Part shown: in pieces, positions 1 to 7,363 of the stretch | How positions within the stretch are numbered: position 1 is the first letter of the stretch | Layout of the letters: each line of letters starts with the position of its first letter | Assembly (NCBI GenBank): GCA_950063125.1 | Contig: CATLZI010000013.1 | Location: forward strand, 1 to 16,797 | Direction of reading: 5' to 3' | Source: an uncultured Porticoccus sp. | GTDB lineage: Bacteria; Pseudomonadota; Gammaproteobacteria; Pseudomonadales; Porticoccaceae | Length of the DNA stretch: 16,797 bases | The notes under the pieces: model-generated | Database searches by the model: none | Seen by the model: the letters and a program-made list of their open reading frames with translations, nothing else | Told to the model about the DNA's origin: nothing | Made by a program: the position numbers and the translations under genes

Positions 1-2
1 TG

Positions 3-188
3 GAGGAGCCCATGCTCATTCATCGCATGGGCGATAAAGCTGTCAGAAGGAATCGAGCCGCCTGGGCCCTGGAGCAGGTCCGCCTCTTCCCCATCGATGA
101 GACCCTGGCCAATTATCCCCATACCCTTTCCGGGGGTCAGCGACAGCGAGTGACCATCGCCCGATCCCTGGTCAACCAGCCGGCCATC
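3..188 (+). CDS. ABC transporter ATP-binding protein fragment (peptide/nickel or YejF type), both ends missing
   Basis: The reading frame is open at the left edge and carries a stretch typical of Opp/Dpp/YejF ATPases: EEPMLIHR, then a helical RNRAAWALEQVRL segment, then YPHTLSGGQRQRV with the ABC signature LSGGQ. After ARSLVNQPAI the family continues with a Walker B (LLADEPTTALD-like). Here the frame passes instead into unrelated residues REIAAAAAVE. No Walker A or Walker B is present, so only about 60 residues of the signature region remain. Such ATPases power uptake or export of small peptides at the inner membrane. There is no permease or binding protein nearby, and the piece has no link with the fatty-acid operon beside it. 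It is most likely a foreign piece joined during assembly; a genuine gene remnant is less likely. Confidence 0.6.
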
Positions 189-337
189 CGGGAGATCGCC
201 GCTGCGGCGGCGGTCGAAACATCTGAAGGGAATCCCTCCGCAATGAAAACCATCCTCACGGCCCTCGGGCTGAAGGAAGACGCGACCGAGGCCGATGCCT
301 GCGCCTCGATCGCCGCACTGACGCAGGCCGCCGCCTG
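173..337 (+). CDS. Fragment resembling a Mu-like phage I-type protease/scaffold protein
   Basis: In the same frame as the ABC fragment, residues NQPAIREIAAAAAVETSEGN lead into MKTILTALGLKEDATEADACASIAALTQ. From memory this resembles Mu-like phage I proteins, where a (T/V)NNPAI region precedes a C-terminal scaffold part with alanine-rich LTALGL..DATEAEA..AIAAL repeats. The internal ATG at 243 lies where Mu-type phages restart translation for the scaffold protein. Only about 50 residues are present, and no catalytic region is visible. There are no other head, tail or portal genes around it. The frame continues to 440 only by running antisense through plsX, which is not phage sequence. The family call is tentative. 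The fragment is best read as the middle piece of a three-part chimera. Confidence 0.4.
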
Positions 338-640
338 TTTAGTTGCAACATGCTTAATAGCATGCCACATGGACGAATCCCGTTTATTGCGCAGGGCAAA
401 TGACGGTTTGTCATCCATAGAAACAAACTGGGAGCAATGACGGACTTGAAGACGTTCAGGAAAGTTGTCATCAGCAAGGCGTAGTTGTTGCTGGATCTGT
501 TGTGCATCACCGAAGAGAACAACCCGTAGATTGGGCTGCTGGCGAAGAATGTCGAGGGTCGCAGGGACAGTTGCGCGAGGACCGAAGTCCCCGCCCATGG
601 CGTCAATGGCAAGACAGCGTGAGTCAGCCAAAAATAACAA
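314..640 (-). CDS. plsX: Phosphate acyltransferase PlsX, 5' part only (broken near residue 108)
   Basis: PlsX converts acyl-ACP to acyl-phosphate, the donor for PlsY in phospholipid synthesis, at the cytoplasmic face of the membrane. The N-terminal signature AIDAMGGDFGP is at residues 11-21. It is followed by the family pattern of VVLFGD, a VRHCSQFVSMDDKPSFALRNKRDSSMWHAI segment and AAACVSA. Family members then read GNTGALMA; here the frame changes to unrelated AIEAQAS at about position 314, so roughly two thirds of the usual ~330-345 residues are missing. The best start is TTG at 640, 15 nt after the rpmF stop, with no clear ribosome site; translation may be coupled to rpmF. The alternative TTG at 631 is possible. 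The yceD-rpmF-plsX order is conserved, which supports the call. The break is probably an assembly join and not a real mutation, since the sequence is intact up to it. Confidence 0.88.
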
Positions 641-655
641 ATCTAACGCAGCGGA

Positions 656-835
656 TCAGTCTTCGGCAGAAGAGACCACTTTCTTGCCACGATAAAAGCC
701 GTCAGCAGTAACCTGATGGCGAAGATGTTTTTCACCACTAACCGGATCGGTTGACAGGGTAGGACCTGTCAGGGCATCGTGAGCACGACGCATACCGCGC
801 TTGGATCGGGTTTTACGACTTTTTTGAACGGCCAT
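656..835 (-). CDS. rpmF: 50S ribosomal protein L32
   Basis: A 59-residue basic protein starts [22 protein letters not shown], continues with [21 protein letters not shown] and ends SSAED. This matches gammaproteobacterial L32 along its length. L32 is a late-assembling large-subunit protein near the peptidyl-transferase region. This copy is the cysteine-free form, lacking the zinc-ribbon CxxC pairs seen in some bacteria. ATG at 835-833 is preceded by a strong AGGAG ribosome site (plus-strand positions about 844-848). The gene lies 26 nt downstream of yceD and 15 nt before plsX, the conserved operon that ties ribosome and lipid synthesis together. Confidence 0.96.
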   Translation of the reverse strand: MAVQKSRKTRSKRGMRRAHDALTGPTLSTDPVSGEKHLRHQVTADGFYRGKKVVSSAED

Positions 836-861
836 TTTCTTTCTCCTGAAAATACTACTTG

Positions 862-1401
862 TTAATTATCGGAGCCACTGTTCTTCAGTTGCTTCAAAAT
901 ACCAAAAGGGTTTTTAGCGGATTCTTCAGTGGGATGCTCTCCCGTAGAGTAACCGGCCACATCATTGCATTGATCCTTGGGGTGATAGGACACAAACGGC
1001 AATGTTAAAAGTAATTCATCCTCAAGCACTTCAGCCACATCTGCAGCTTCACTGTCGACAAGCCATGGATCCAGGTCTTTAGGTAACGACACGGCCTCTT
1101 CTTCCGACCAGACTATACCCAATCTGAACTCTGCATACAGCGCTACCGGCATCGCCTCAAGGCATCGCTGGCATGGAATCAACACAGACGTTGAAACTGA
1201 GCCGGTCATTACCCTGCGACCCTGTTCGGCTGTATCAAACTTCAGCTCGACGACAATGGGTTCAACAATCTCAATTACCGCCTCTTTCAACCTGTCACAG
1301 AAAGCCTGATCCAGCTCGCCGGAAATTGCCACACCCTGATGTGCAAGACGGCGGGGCTCTAACATCCGCGGCAGGAAGCTTCTCATGGGGGGCATTGACA
1401 T
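862..1401 (-). CDS. yceD: YceD/DUF177 family 23S rRNA accumulation protein
   Basis: A 179-residue acidic protein; E. coli YceD has 173. The family is required for normal 23S rRNA accumulation and is encoded just before rpmF almost everywhere. Visible hallmarks are the CQRCLE pair (Cys77, Cys80) after SVSTSVLIP, an acidic middle ([43 protein letters not shown]) and the C-terminal [11 protein letters not shown] tail. Three in-frame ATGs (1401, 1395, 1386) are possible starts and none has a good Shine-Dalgarno. The promoter at 1411-1439 would start RNA near 1404, so the first ATG would be nearly leaderless, and 1395 or 1386 are real alternatives. It is the first gene of the yceD-rpmF-plsX transcript. 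Confidence 0.93.
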   Translation of the reverse strand: MSMPPMRSFLPRMLEPRRLAHQGVAISGELDQAFCDRLKEAVIEIVEPIVVELKFDTAEQGRRVMTGSVSTSVLIPCQRCLEAMPVALYAEFRLGIVWSEEEAVSLPKDLDPWLVDSEAADVAEVLEDELLLTLPFVSYHPKDQCNDVAGYSTGEHPTEESAKNPFGILKQLKNSGSDN

Positions 1402-1410
1402 AGGCGCGCC

Positions 1411-1439
1411 ATAATAGTGATATGACCTTGATCTGTCAA
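1411..1439 (-). promoter_or_regulatory. Sigma70-type promoter of yceD-rpmF-plsX
   Basis: On the minus strand a consensus TTGACA (plus 1434-1439) is followed after exactly 17 nt by TATTAT (plus 1411-1416, 5 of 6 consensus). The -10 box is followed by a GC-rich GGCGCGCC discriminator, a feature associated with growth-rate or stringent control in ribosomal-protein promoters. The predicted start is near 1404, only a few bases before the first yceD ATG. Confidence 0.75.
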
Positions 1440-1445
1440 AGAAAA

Positions 1446-1457
1446 ATTGGATCCAAT
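1446..1457. repeat. Perfect 12-nt palindrome in the yceD/yceF divergent spacer
   Basis: ATTGGATCCAAT reads the same on both strands. It sits 7 bp upstream of the -35 box of the yceD promoter and about 60 bp upstream of the yceF start. That is a suitable place for a dimeric regulator acting on either gene. No regulator can be named from the sequence, and a 12-nt palindrome can occur by chance. Confidence 0.3.
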
Positions 1458-1518
1458 ATCGCGGGTTTCTAGTCCTGATTATCCCCCCGGAACATTAAAG
1501 ATCATTTGGAGTTTTATC

Positions 1519-2088
1519 ATGAAAAACCTCGTGCTGGCCTCTTCCTCACCCTATCGACGGGAGCTGCTGCAGCGCTTGCGTATACCATTTGAAATTATCT
1601 CACCCGACATTGACGAAAGCCCTCAACCGGAAGAATCCCCGGAAGCACTCGTCAAGCGCCTGTCGCTGGAAAAGGCCATGGCGATCGCCCACCGTTTTGA
1701 TAACCACCTGATTGTTGGCTCGGACCAGGTCGCAGTTAACGATGGAAAACTGCTGACAAAACCGGGCAATTTTGACAACGCCTTTAAGCAGCTTTGCTCA
1801 GAGTCCGGCAAGAATGTTCGCTTCCTGACTGGCCTGGCATTGCTGGATAGCGCCACCCAACAAAGTCAGGTAGACATGGTAATAACAGAGGTCGTCTTTC
1901 GCCGGTTAAGTGACACGGAAATTACTGAATACCTTTTAAAGGATACCCCGTATAACTGTGCCGGCAGCTTCCGCAGTGAAGGACTGGGCATCACGCTGTT
2001 TGATGCTGTTTACAGCTGCGACCCCACCGCCCTGATTGGATTACCCTTGATCAGCCTGAATCGAATGCTGATAAACATCTTAAAGTAG
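1519..2088 (+). CDS. yceF: Maf-family m7GTP/nucleotide pyrophosphatase YceF
   Basis: A 189-residue protein similar along its length to E. coli YceF, the Maf-1 subtype that hydrolyses modified nucleoside triphosphates such as m7GTP to the monophosphate, a cytoplasmic housecleaning role. Visible motifs are LASSSPYRRELL (residues 6-17), DIDES, LIVGSDQV with catalytic Asp69, LTKPG with Lys81, TGLAL, and the C-terminal CAGSFRSEGLGITLF and LIGLPL blocks. ATG at 1519 is chosen because GGAG lies 7 nt upstream (1508-1511) and the homology begins there; an upstream ATG at 1447 would add a non-homologous extension. It is divergent from yceD, as in E. coli. Confidence 0.94.
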   Translation: MKNLVLASSSPYRRELLQRLRIPFEIISPDIDESPQPEESPEALVKRLSLEKAMAIAHRFDNHLIVGSDQVAVNDGKLLTKPGNFDNAFKQLCSESGKNVRFLTGLALLDSATQQSQVDMVITEVVFRRLSDTEITEYLLKDTPYNCAGSFRSEGLGITLFDAVYSCDPTALIGLPLISLNRMLINILK

Positions 2089-2127
2089 TATTTAAAAAAT
2101 TATTATAACTAAATGTTTTTTATACTA
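2086..2127. terminator. Candidate bidirectional terminator between yceF and the HAD gene
   Basis: An AT-only-rich inverted repeat joins the two convergent genes. The left arm is TAGTAT plus A6 (2086-2099, with two unpaired Ts at 2092-2093). The right arm is T6 plus ATACTA (2116-2127), with a 16-nt loop. The left arm includes the yceF stop codon and the right arm lies in the last codons of the HAD gene. The stem is weak (few G-C pairs), but each strand ends in a T-run, as expected of a two-way terminator. Confidence 0.4.
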
Positions 2128-2765
2128 TTTACAACCATTTCAACATCTGAAAATTTATCCAGACACGCCAGCGGTCGATACCGGGTCAATCGCCGCGAAT
2201 CATGGGCGCCATAGCTCACCCCTATACTCGACATTCCGGCATTGGCAGCCATCGCCAAGTCATATTCTGTGTCGCCTATCATGATTGACTCTTCGGGAAG
2301 ACACTCAAACTCTTCCATCAACTCAATCAGCATCAATGGATGAGGCTTGCCGGCCGTCTCATCGGCACAACGGGTGCCATCAAAAAACTGATCCAGCTGG
2401 TGGGCCCGCAACACTCGGTCCAGACCACGACGACTTTTACCGGTTGCAACAGTGAGCAGGTAGCCCTGGTCCTTGAGACGACACAGGGTTTCAGAAACCC
2501 CACTAAAAAAAGGTGATGGCTCACGATCTGCTTCGACAAAATGGCGGGAATAGCTGTCCCGCATGGCGTCAATTTGCTCACGCGCTATATCGGGAAACAA
2601 AGTGGTTAATGCATCCACCATCCCCAGCCCCACAATGTTGCGGGCATCCAGTTCGGAGGGAGGTGGCAAACCAACCGACTCTGCGGCACAACGAAGGCAA
2701 TGAACAATCCGGGAAAGCGAATCACAGAGTGTGCCGTCCCAGTCAAAGATCAAAAGCTTGGGCAC
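2109..2765 (-). CDS. HAD-superfamily phosphatase, phosphoglycolate-phosphatase-like
   Basis: A 218-residue haloacid-dehalogenase-type hydrolase. Motif I is FDWDGT (nucleophile Asp8, acid/base Asp10), motif II is VATGK with Thr108, motif III is GKPHP with Lys140, and motif IV is GDTEYD with Asp165 and Asp169 for magnesium. A helical cap (about residues 15-85) resembles Gph/PgmB-type phosphatases, so the substrate is a small phosphorylated metabolite that cannot be specified. It starts at GTG 2765, 6 nt after the rluC stop, with GGAG (plus 2776-2779) as ribosome site inside the rluC end; translation is likely coupled. A HAD gene of this kind follows rluC in Pseudomonas too, where it is annotated only by family. 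Confidence 0.9.
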   Translation of the reverse strand: MPKLLIFDWDGTLCDSLSRIVHCLRCAAESVGLPPPSELDARNIVGLGMVDALTTLFPDIAREQIDAMRDSYSRHFVEADREPSPFFSGVSETLCRLKDQGYLLTVATGKSRRGLDRVLRAHQLDQFFDGTRCADETAGKPHPLMLIELMEEFECLPEESIMIGDTEYDLAMAANAGMSSIGVSYGAHDSRRLTRYRPLACLDKFSDVEMVVNSIKNI

Positions 2766-2771
2766 CGACAG

Positions 2772-3719
2772 TTACTCCAGGTTAGTTAATAAGGCGGCCA
2801 GATCACCGGGTAACGGCGATCGAATGTCAACAAGCTGACCATCGGGCAAACTGACTTCCAACTGCCCCGCATGCAGAAACATACGCCTCAGGCCTTTCTC
2901 CCGCATTTGGCGATTACACTCAACGTCAGCATACTTTTCGTCTCCCGCCAGCGGGCAACCTGCAAATTGACAATGGACACGGATTTGATGGGTACGCCCT
3001 GTCTCCAGAGCCACTTCGAGCAAAGTCGCACCTCGATAGCGATGTAAAACCTGAAAATGCGTGACTGATGCCTTGCCCTCCGGGTCCACCTTGACAATCC
3101 GCTCGCCCGACTTCAGCTCATTTTTACGCAGTGGCGCACTGATCCGCTTCATCCCTTTCGGCCAACGGCCGCAGCACAGCGCCTGATAGATTTTGACTAC
3201 ACGGCCGGCACGCATTTCTTCCTGAAGATGACGCAACATGGAGCGCTTCTTGGCGATCATCAGGCAGCCGGATGTCTCCCGATCCAACCGATGAACCAAT
3301 TCCAGAAACGGTGCAGCAGGCCGAGTGGCTCGCAGCGACTCGATCAGGCCCAGGCTGACACCACTGCCACCATGAACCGCCAAGCCAGCTGGCTTATTGA
3401 TCACCAGGAACGCGGCATCTTCGTAGACAATATTCTGCTCAAGCAATTGCTGCAGCTTTGGGCTGGGCCCTGCGGGCACATCACGCTCCGCTACCCGAAC
3501 AGGTGGAATTCGCACTGCATCACCGACTTGCAGGCGATATTCTGCCTTGGCCCGGGAACCATTCACGCGCACTTCACCTTTGCGAAGGATTCTGTAGACT
3601 CGCGATTTCGGCACGCCTTTCAACCGACCCAGCAGAAAATTATCTATTCGCTGACCGTCATGGTTCTCATCAATTTTAACGAAGTGGACCCCTAAAGAGC
3701 CATTTTGTATCTCAGTCAT
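2772..3719 (-). CDS. rluC: 23S rRNA pseudouridine synthase RluC
   Basis: A 315-residue enzyme of the RluA family. RluC makes pseudouridine at 955, 2504 and 2580 of 23S rRNA in E. coli. An S4 RNA-binding domain occupies residues ~22-80 (RIDNFLLGRLKGVPKSRVYRILRKGEVRVNG). The catalytic domain follows, with NKPAGLAVHGGSG (108-120), the HRLDRETSG motif containing catalytic Asp146, and the GRTHQIRVH motif. ATG at 3719 is used; the ribosome site is weak (a CCTTTTCC-rich leader), and no better in-frame start is seen. It is the first gene of a two-gene unit with the HAD phosphatase, and divergent from rne as in E. coli and Pseudomonas, which separates it from the other RluA paralogues. Confidence 0.94.
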   Translation of the reverse strand: MTEIQNGSLGVHFVKIDENHDGQRIDNFLLGRLKGVPKSRVYRILRKGEVRVNGSRAKAEYRLQVGDAVRIPPVRVAERDVPAGPSPKLQQLLEQNIVYEDAAFLVINKPAGLAVHGGSGVSLGLIESLRATRPAAPFLELVHRLDRETSGCLMIAKKRSMLRHLQEEMRAGRVVKIYQALCCGRWPKGMKRISAPLRKNELKSGERIVKVDPEGKASVTHFQVLHRYRGATLLEVALETGRTHQIRVHCQFAGCPLAGDEKYADVECNRQMREKGLRRMFLHAGQLEVSLPDGQLVDIRSPLPGDLAALLTNLE

Positions 3720-3836
3720 AGGGTGTGCCCAGGAAAAGGAGATGAATTCTAACAGCTAGCCCTGATAGAGGCATCCATGAAGAAGAAAAAATCACTGATA
3801 ATCATACAATTAACCGGATTTTTACAGGACTGCAAA

Positions 3837-3865
3837 TTGAAGAGAATGACAATTGCTGATATATT
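3837..3865 (+). promoter_or_regulatory. Candidate sigma70 promoter for rne
   Basis: TTGAAG (3837-3842) is separated by 17 nt from TATATT (3860-3865). Used by rne, it would give a 5' leader of about 525 nt; E. coli rne also has a long, autoregulatory leader (361 nt). Other AT-rich stretches nearer the gene (4272-4307) could serve instead, so this is a suggestion. Confidence 0.35.
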
Positions 3866-4271
3866 GGCACCACGTTGAATCGGGTCCGAAATTAGTTCGG
3901 CAAAGACGACTGCTCTCACCAAGTCAATATTGACAGGGTAGCCCCACTCAACGCGGCGAAAGCCCTTTTGATTTATTACGCCAGTTGTCCCGCAAACCAG
4001 CTAGGACAGCTGCCACAGAAAACCGCGCTGAATGCGCAGAGGTTACCACAAGATTTTTTGAACGATATATCGTACGCCAGGCATTGCCAGCCAGACATGT
4101 GCTATTTTTACCTGCCAGTTGCCGGTTACATTAGCAATCTTTACCGCTCGGCTTTTGCCCCTTCGGACGAATAAGTGGCACCATAGCAATCAAGTTGAAC
4201 ACTCGATGGGAAAACCGGACAGAATCAGTGATTGATGAAATTAAAGTGTTTAAAAACAAGGGGTTATGACC

Positions 4272-4298
4272 TTATTTCTGCCATCTTTCTACGTATAG
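4272..4298 (+). promoter_or_regulatory. Shared motif, copy A (upstream of rne)
   Basis: TTATTTCTGCCATCTT (4272-4287), four bases, then CGTATAG (4292-4298). A near copy lies at 7975-7999 upstream of the lipoprotein gene, with one substitution in the first block and two fewer bases in the spacer. In copy A the second block also begins an inverted repeat GTATA-N5-TATAC (4293-4307). It may be a regulator site or an unusual promoter core; its function is unknown. Confidence 0.35.
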
Positions 4299-4359
4299 AC
4301 GGTATACACTGCTTTGCTATTTATCCAGTTATATTGCTCATTTTATAGTGGTGCTTCTG

Positions 4360-4383
4360 CTGCTCTTGTAAGGCGCAAGACAG
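4360..4383 (+). promoter_or_regulatory. Hairpin directly before the rne ribosome-binding site
   Basis: CTG-(bulged C)-TCTTG pairs with CAAGA-CAG around a 7-nt loop TAAGGCG, giving 8 base pairs. The stem ends at 4383, and the ribosome site AGGA begins at 4385, followed by ATG at 4396. A stem-loop so placed could control ribosome access or be an RNase E target. Leader hairpins that bind RNase E and feed back on its synthesis are established in E. coli, but homology with this one is not shown. Confidence 0.4.
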
Positions 4384-4395
4384 TAGGATTCTTCA

Positions 4396-7326
4396 ATGAA
4401 ACGCATGCTTATCAACGCTTCCCAGCCAGAAGAGCTCCGGGTAGCACTGGTCGACGGACAACGTCTCTATGACCTCGACCTGGAAAATCGTACCAGAGAA
4501 CAACGTAAAGCAAATATTTACAAGGGCAGAATAACCCGGGTTGAACCCAGCCTTGAGGCCGCCTTCGTTGATTATGGCGCAGAACGCCACGGCTTCCTGC
4601 CCCTCAAAGAAATCTCCCGCGAATACTTTTCCAGAAAATCATCAGACGCCGATGGTCGCATCAAGATTCAGGATGTTATCAAGGAAGGCACTGAAGTCGT
4701 CATTCAGGTGGAAAAGGAAGAACGTGGCAATAAAGGGGCGGCATTAACCACATTTATCAGCCTCGCAGGTCGATATATGGTCCTGATGCCGAACAACCCC
4801 AGAGCTGGTGGGATTTCGCGACGCATCGAAGGGGAAGAGCGCTCAGAACTGAAATCCGCGATGCGAGACCTGCAGATTCCAAGCGGGGTGGGCGTCATTG
4901 TCCGCACAGCTGGAATCGGGCGGTCAGCAGAGGAGCTGCAATGGGATCTTGACTATCTGCTGCAACTTTGGGAAACCATTCAGGTCGAGGCCAACAACTG
5001 CAAGGCTCCCCACTTTCTGTTTCAGGAAAGCAACGTCATTATCCGTGCTGTTCGCGACTATTTGCGACAGGATATCGGCGAAGTTATTGTGGATAACCGC
5101 GAGGCCTATGAACTTGCCTCGGCATTTATCAAGCAGGTTATGCCCAACTTTCAGAGCCGGGTCAAGCACTATGAAGACCCACTGCCCCTATTCAATCGTT
5201 ACCAAATTGAAAACCAGATAGAAACCGCCTTTGAGCGAGAAGTAAAACTGCCCTCCGGCGGCTCGATTGTGATTGATATCACCGAGGCGCTGGTATCTAT
5301 TGATATCAACTCATCCAGAGCAACGCGCGGCAGTGATATCGAGGAAACCGCGCTCCGCACCAACCTTGAAGCCGCCGATGAGATTACTCGTCAACTGCGA
5401 CTTCGCGATATTGGCGGCCTGGTGGTTATTGACTTTATCGACATGGGGTCTGCCAAAAATCAACGCGATGTGGAAAATCGTATGCGCGATGCCCTTGAAC
5501 TGGATCGCGCACGGGTTCAAGTCGGTAAAATATCCCGTTTTGGCTTGCTTGAAATGTCCCGTCAGCGGTTGCGGCCATCATTGGAAGAGACCACCTCGAA
5601 AGTCTGCCCGCGCTGCCTCGGCCAGGGAACCATCCGGGGCACCCGTTCACTTGCGCTGTCCATTCTTCGCCTTGTTGAGGAAGAGGCACAAAAAGAATTC
5701 AGTGCAGAAATCCGGGCGATAACCCCTGTCTCAGTGGCAACCTTTCTGCTGAATGAAAAGCGCAAAGAGATTTTTGAGATTGAGAAACGCCACGGCTCCA
5801 AAATCATTATCCTTCCCAACGAGAATCTTGAAACACCACATTTCGAAGTACAGCGTATTCGGGAGCAGGACGGCCTTGCCAGTGAGTATAGTTATCGGCT
5901 TACCAACACATTATCCGAGGATTTTGCTGCTCCGGAGAATGACCATGTTCAGCCTGTGCCCCCGGCTCTACAGCCAGCAGTCAAAACACCAACACCCTCG
6001 CAACCGGCACCGGTACCTCTAGAAAAAATCACCAAAATCGTCGAAAAGACTGGCAAACCCGGACTATTGCGCCGCCTGGCCATCCTGCTCTTCGGTCAAA
6101 CTGAAAAGCCGGTTGAACACGACAAAAAGCCGGACGCAAAAGAACGTGACAAAAATGATAGTCGTTCTCAGGGACGCAACCGTCGGCCCGATGCTCGCCG
6201 CAATAACCGCAATCGCAACAAGCCAGGCAGCCAAAAAGCAGAGCATCGCGATAACACCAATACGCCCGAAAATGGTGAAAAGAAAACCCGGCAGCCACGG
6301 CAGAACCGCAAACCTCAACAGGAAAAACAACCTGAACTGGATGCCGTAAAAACTGAGCCGGATGCCGTAAAAACTGATAGGGAAGAAGAGTCCTCGCCCA
6401 GCACCCGCCCCCCCCGCCGGGAGGGCGACAAACGGCGCTCTCCTCGCCAACGTCGTCAACGCCAGGAAGTTCCAGCAGATTTACTCGCAGCTGTTGAGGT
6501 TCCTGTCGCCGAAACGCTACAGACGGAACCACTGACCGACCAGACAAAAACCGTGTCTCATACGGAAAAAAGTCCATTATCCAGCGATACTGACAAACCT
6601 TCCCGGCAGGCAGATGAAGGTTTGACCGAGCCAACGACAGCTAATGACACGGCAACGGCGTCAGTTCAGACAGAAGAGAACAACCAGGGGCCATTGAAGC
6701 TATCAGTGGATTCTGACGACGCTGCGGATGACGAAAGCGCTGAAATGCCCATGACAGAAGTAACCACTGTAGTCGACGAGCGGGTGGACGAAACACGGGA
6801 CATTAAAGCGATCGACAAACCTGGTCAGCCTGCCGAGACGAACGCAGAGAAAGAGGCAGAACCAGCCAGAAAAAATACCGAGACCCACGAGGTCGACGAG
6901 GCCATTGCAAAAACGGAGCCATCCTCTTTTACTGCCGACATGGAAGCCGCCACCAGTGAAGTAGCCGTCATTCCTTCGGTCGACGCTGTTATTCCTGACA
7001 CCGAGGATAAAGCAGTTTCTGAAACCACTGACGAATCTGCGCCGGAGGTCATCGACGATGGTCAGAAGCAACCTGCTCGAGCCAGCAATGATCCGAGAAT
7101 TGCTCCTCGCCCAGTAGCAAAAATAGACATTGCTACTGACACACGTACCAAGCCACTACCGCAGCCACTGGACACATCACAACCTTCACCCGTCAATGTT
7201 GAGCCGGTTAATATTCCCCGGGCAATCAATGATCCTCGGACACAGAACAGGGATAAGGAAGCCGGTCCATCGGCAACAACCGCAATTGAAAAAGCGGTGG
7301 AGGCATCAAAAACTGAAACCGTTTGA
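4396..7326 (+). CDS. rne: Ribonuclease E, core endonuclease of the RNA degradosome
   Basis: A 976-residue protein. The catalytic half (1-~510) includes an S1 domain ([33 protein letters not shown]), the 5'-sensor region around VIVRTAGIG, DNase-like DINSS with Asp303, VVIDFIDM with Asp346 (both magnesium ligands, at the same numbers as in E. coli), and the zinc-link CPRC at Cys404/Cys407. It cleaves single-stranded AU-rich RNA in mRNA decay, rRNA and tRNA maturation. Residues ~511-976 are low-complexity: an amphipathic segment [12 protein letters not shown] (556-567) fits the membrane anchor, an Arg/Asn-rich stretch (585-690) fits RNA binding, and an acidic tail carries two NDPR motifs (898, 945). 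ATG at 4396 has AGGA 7 nt upstream. No terminator is obvious before the tRNA promoter 37 nt later. Confidence 0.97.
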   Translation: MKRMLINASQPEELRVALVDGQRLYDLDLENRTREQRKANIYKGRITRVEPSLEAAFVDYGAERHGFLPLKEISREYFSRKSSDADGRIKIQDVIKEGTEVVIQVEKEERGNKGAALTTFISLAGRYMVLMPNNPRAGGISRRIEGEERSELKSAMRDLQIPSGVGVIVRTAGIGRSAEELQWDLDYLLQLWETIQVEANNCKAPHFLFQESNVIIRAVRDYLRQDIGEVIVDNREAYELASAFIKQVMPNFQSRVKHYEDPLPLFNRYQIENQIETAFEREVKLPSGGSIVIDITEALVSIDINSSRATRGSDIEETALRTNLEAADEITRQLRLRDIGGLVVIDFIDMGSAKNQRDVENRMRDALELDRARVQVGKISRFGLLEMSRQRLRPSLEETTSKVCPRCLGQGTIRGTRSLALSILRLVEEEAQKEFSAEIRAITPVSVATFLLNEKRKEIFEIEKRHGSKIIILPNENLETPHFEVQRIREQDGLASEYSYRLTNTLSEDFAAPENDHVQPVPPALQPAVKTPTPSQPAPVPLEKITKIVEKTGKPGLLRRLAILLFGQTEKPVEHDKKPDAKERDKNDSRSQGRNRRPDARRNNRNRNKPGSQKAEHRDNTNTPENGEKKTRQPRQNRKPQQEKQPELDAVKTEPDAVKTDREEESSPSTRPPRREGDKRRSPRQRRQRQEVPADLLAAVEVPVAETLQTEPLTDQTKTVSHTEKSPLSSDTDKPSRQADEGLTEPTTANDTATASVQTEENNQGPLKLSVDSDDAADDESAEMPMTEVTTVVDERVDETRDIKAIDKPGQPAETNAEKEAEPARKNTETHEVDEAIAKTEPSSFTADMEAATSEVAVIPSVDAVIPDTEDKAVSETTDESAPEVIDDGQKQPARASNDPRIAPRPVAKIDIATDTRTKPLPQPLDTSQPSPVNVEPVNIPRAINDPRTQNRDKEAGPSATTAIEKAVEASKTETV
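6340..6381 (+). repeat. 21-nt tandem duplication inside rne
   Basis: Two adjacent 21-nt units (6340-6360 and 6361-6381) share their first 17 bases, GATGCCGTAAAAACTGA, and encode DAVKTEP and DAVKTDR at residues 649-662. The repeat lies in the disordered C-terminal half, keeps the frame, and points to recent slippage in a region under little structural constraint. Confidence 0.85.
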
Positions 7327-7363
7327 AAGTAATGGAATAGCTGTCAGCGAATGCAGTTTGGCC

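Larger units (their letters stand above)
3720..4395. other. rluC/rne intergenic region without genes
   Basis: This 676-base stretch separates the divergent rluC and rne genes. I find no protein with family signatures. A 68-codon frame at 3968-4174 lacks a ribosome site and recognisable motifs. The region is AT-richer than the genes beside it and probably holds the rluC promoter near its left end and the promoter and long 5' leader of rne. Entries at 3837, 4272 and 4360 describe individual sites. Confidence 0.7.

Noticed and set aside
1..340. Possible prophage remnant beside plsX
   Set aside because: Only one short phage-like piece is present, flanked by an ABC fragment, without attachment sites, integrase or other phage genes; a chimeric join explains it better.
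3968..4174. 68-codon plus-strand frame in the rluC/rne gap
   Set aside because: There is no ribosome site, no motif and irregular composition; chance is the simplest explanation.
6029..6634. 201-codon minus-strand frame rich in Arg, Phe and Leu
   Set aside because: It is a shadow of the Arg/Asn/Lys-rich tail of rne, with no ribosome site or recognisable domain.
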